A DNA stretch of 64,000 nucleotides from Cryobacterium soli (GTDB lineage: Bacteria; Actinomycetota; Actinomycetes; Actinomycetales; Microbacteriaceae): NCBI RefSeq assembly GCF_003611035.1, contig NZ_CP030033.1, positions 682,001 to 746,000 on the forward strand, in the 5' to 3' direction. The translations under genes and the position numbers were made by a program. Positions 63,013 through 64,000 of this stretch are shown here, one piece after another. The number at the start of each line of letters is the position of its first letter. Position 1 is the first letter of the stretch. Below the pieces are notes generated by a model. It did not search any database and was not told where the DNA came from. It worked only from the letters and a program-made list of their open reading frames with translations.

Positions 63013-64000
63013 TCAGGCCAGGGCGCCGGCCATGGCCCCCGCGGTCAGCTCGACGGAGCGCAGCCGGTCACCGATCTGCTGCGAGGCGTGGGCCAGGATC
63101 AGTTCGTCGGCCCCGGTGGATGCCGTGAGGTCGTCGAGGAATGTCCTCACGTCGGCCGGGGTGCCCACGGCGGAGTAGCGCATCATGTCGGCGAGGCGAC
63201 GGCCCTCCGTGGTGGTGAGGAACGCGTCGATCTGCTCGTCGGAGTAGTCCGGCGTCGCCGGTCCGCGGGAGATCATGCTGCGCACCCGGGAGCGGCGCAT
63301 GAGCGTGAACTGCTCGGTCGCATTCGCCGCGTCGTCGGCCGCGATCACGTTGGCGGCCACCATCAGGTAGGGCTCGGCCAGCTGCGCCGACGGCGTGAAG
63401 TCGCGGCGGTAGGTGGCGATGGCCTCGAAGAGCGAGTCGGGGGCGAAGTGCGACGCGAAAGCGTAGGGCAGGCCGAGCGCCGCGGCCAGACCGGCGCCGA
63501 AGAGGGACGAGCCGAGGATGTACAGGGGAACGTTGGTTCCCGCACCCGGCACGGCGCGCACGCCGGGGATGATCGATTCGTCGCGGAGGTAGGCGCCCAG
63601 CTCCATCACGTCCTGCGGGAACTGGTCGGACGCGCGCGGGTCGCGGCGCATGGCCCTGGCCGTGGTCTGGTCGCTGCCGGGCGCGCGGCCCAGGCCCAGG
63701 TCGATGCGATCGGGGTAGAGCTCGGCGAGGGTGCCGTACTGCTCGGCGATGGTCAGCGGCGAGTGGTTGGGCAGCATCACGCCGCCGGAGCCCAGGCGGA
63801 TGGTGGACGTCTGCGAGGCCACATGCCCGATGAGCACGCTCGTCGCGGAGGACGCGATGGTGGGCATGTTGTGGTGCTCGGCGTACCAGACCCGCTCGTA
63901 CCCGTTCTTCTCGGCGGTCTGGGCGAGTGCGACGCTGGCCGCGAAGCTCTCCCGGATGGTCTGGCCGGGAGCGATGGGGGCAAGGTCGAGAATGGAAAGC
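63013..64000 (-). CDS. LLM-class flavin-dependent oxidoreductase (partial)
   Basis: 329 residues visible; the N-terminal few lie beyond base 64000 (visible start [18 protein letters not shown]). Luciferase-like TIM barrel: [74 protein letters not shown], and [21 protein letters not shown]. Family members are FMNH2- or F420-linked monooxygenases/reductases. Stop near 63013; the C-terminus is complete. The substrate is unknown. Confidence 0.88.
   Translation of the reverse strand, partial: LSILDLAPIAPGQTIRESFAASVALAQTAEKNGYERVWYAEHHNMPTIASSATSVLIGHVASQTSTIRLGSGGVMLPNHSPLTIAEQYGTLAELYPDRIDLGLGRAPGSDQTTARAMRRDPRASDQFPQDVMELGAYLRDESIIPGVRAVPGAGTNVPLYILGSSLFGAGLAAALGLPYAFASHFAPDSLFEAIATYRRDFTPSAQLAEPYLMVAANVIAADDAANATEQFTLMRRSRVRSMISRGPATPDYSDEQIDAFLTTTEGRRLADMMRYSAVGTPADVRTFLDDLTASTGADELILAHASQQIGDRLRSVELTAGAMAGALA

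Overview
The window is high-GC, gene-dense actinobacterial chromosome. Gene families, frequent GTG starts, several predicted leaderless promoters, an HspR-type HAIR operator and a HelD-type helicase all point to Actinomycetota, most likely Microbacteriaceae (Cryobacterium/Leifsonia-like). This assignment comes from protein style, not from a marker gene. I saw no rRNA, tRNA, CRISPR array, insertion sequence or prophage.

Layout. 1-9906: edge of an amino-acid permease, a four-domain sulfur-handling flavoprotein, a VOC protein, two alpha/beta hydrolases, a small ABC exporter, a 98-aa unknown and a xi-class thiol transferase. 9930-11650: kduI and kduD, convergent, each preceded by a GGAAC-N3-GTTCC operator. 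11706-19432: a leaderless unknown protein, a P-type ATPase, a frameshifted nnrE, a repeat-rich intergenic region, a 56-aa Cys-rich protein, pfkB, and a DoxX-like/TetR pair. 19490-28139: palindromic repeats, a HelD helicase, type III glutamine synthetase, a ClpC-like chaperone under a HAIR element, a lipoprotein and a CMD-family protein. 28354-31171: a sugar ABC importer. 31317-35469: DinB, a shortened AlkD-like protein, an MDR oxidoreductase, an XRE/membrane pair, a VOC protein and a hydrolase. 35515-42018: a JetA-JetB-JetC (Wadjet/Mks) condensin operon without an adjacent JetD, plus an unknown helical protein. 42120-46094: a 1324-aa zinc-ribbon polytopic membrane protein. 46128-48630: a CoA-disulfide-reductase/rhodanese fusion diverging from a phosphatase. 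48627-61316: an 11-kb unsaturated-uronate oligosaccharide operon with a divergent LacI regulator. 61375-64000: an MFS exporter, a YjbR protein and a partial flavin monooxygenase.

How genes work together. (1) The operon read leftward from 59959 encodes a solute-binding protein, two permeases, an SDR, two heparinase II/III-like lyases without signal peptides, a YesL-like membrane protein, KDPG aldolase, KDG kinase and a DUF4862 protein. This fits import of unsaturated (for example alginate) oligosaccharides, cytoplasmic cleavage, reduction to KDG, phosphorylation and aldol cleavage. The KduI/KduD pair supplies a second entry to KDG. (2) Three separate loci (the proteins starting at 436, 16626 and 47804) carry almost identical 16-bp ATACCC-N4-GGGTAT palindromes at their promoters. 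Two of them encode CoA-disulfide reductase/rhodanese proteins, which suggests one persulfide- or metal-responsive CsoR/CstR-type regulon that includes the small Cys-rich protein. (3) JetABC is a plasmid-defence condensin that normally works with the Toprim nuclease JetD, which is not visible here.

Non-coding features include a 19-bp-period array at 16259-16502, four related palindromes in two intergenic regions (15348-15472, 19498-19620) and a strong terminator at 24303-24344.
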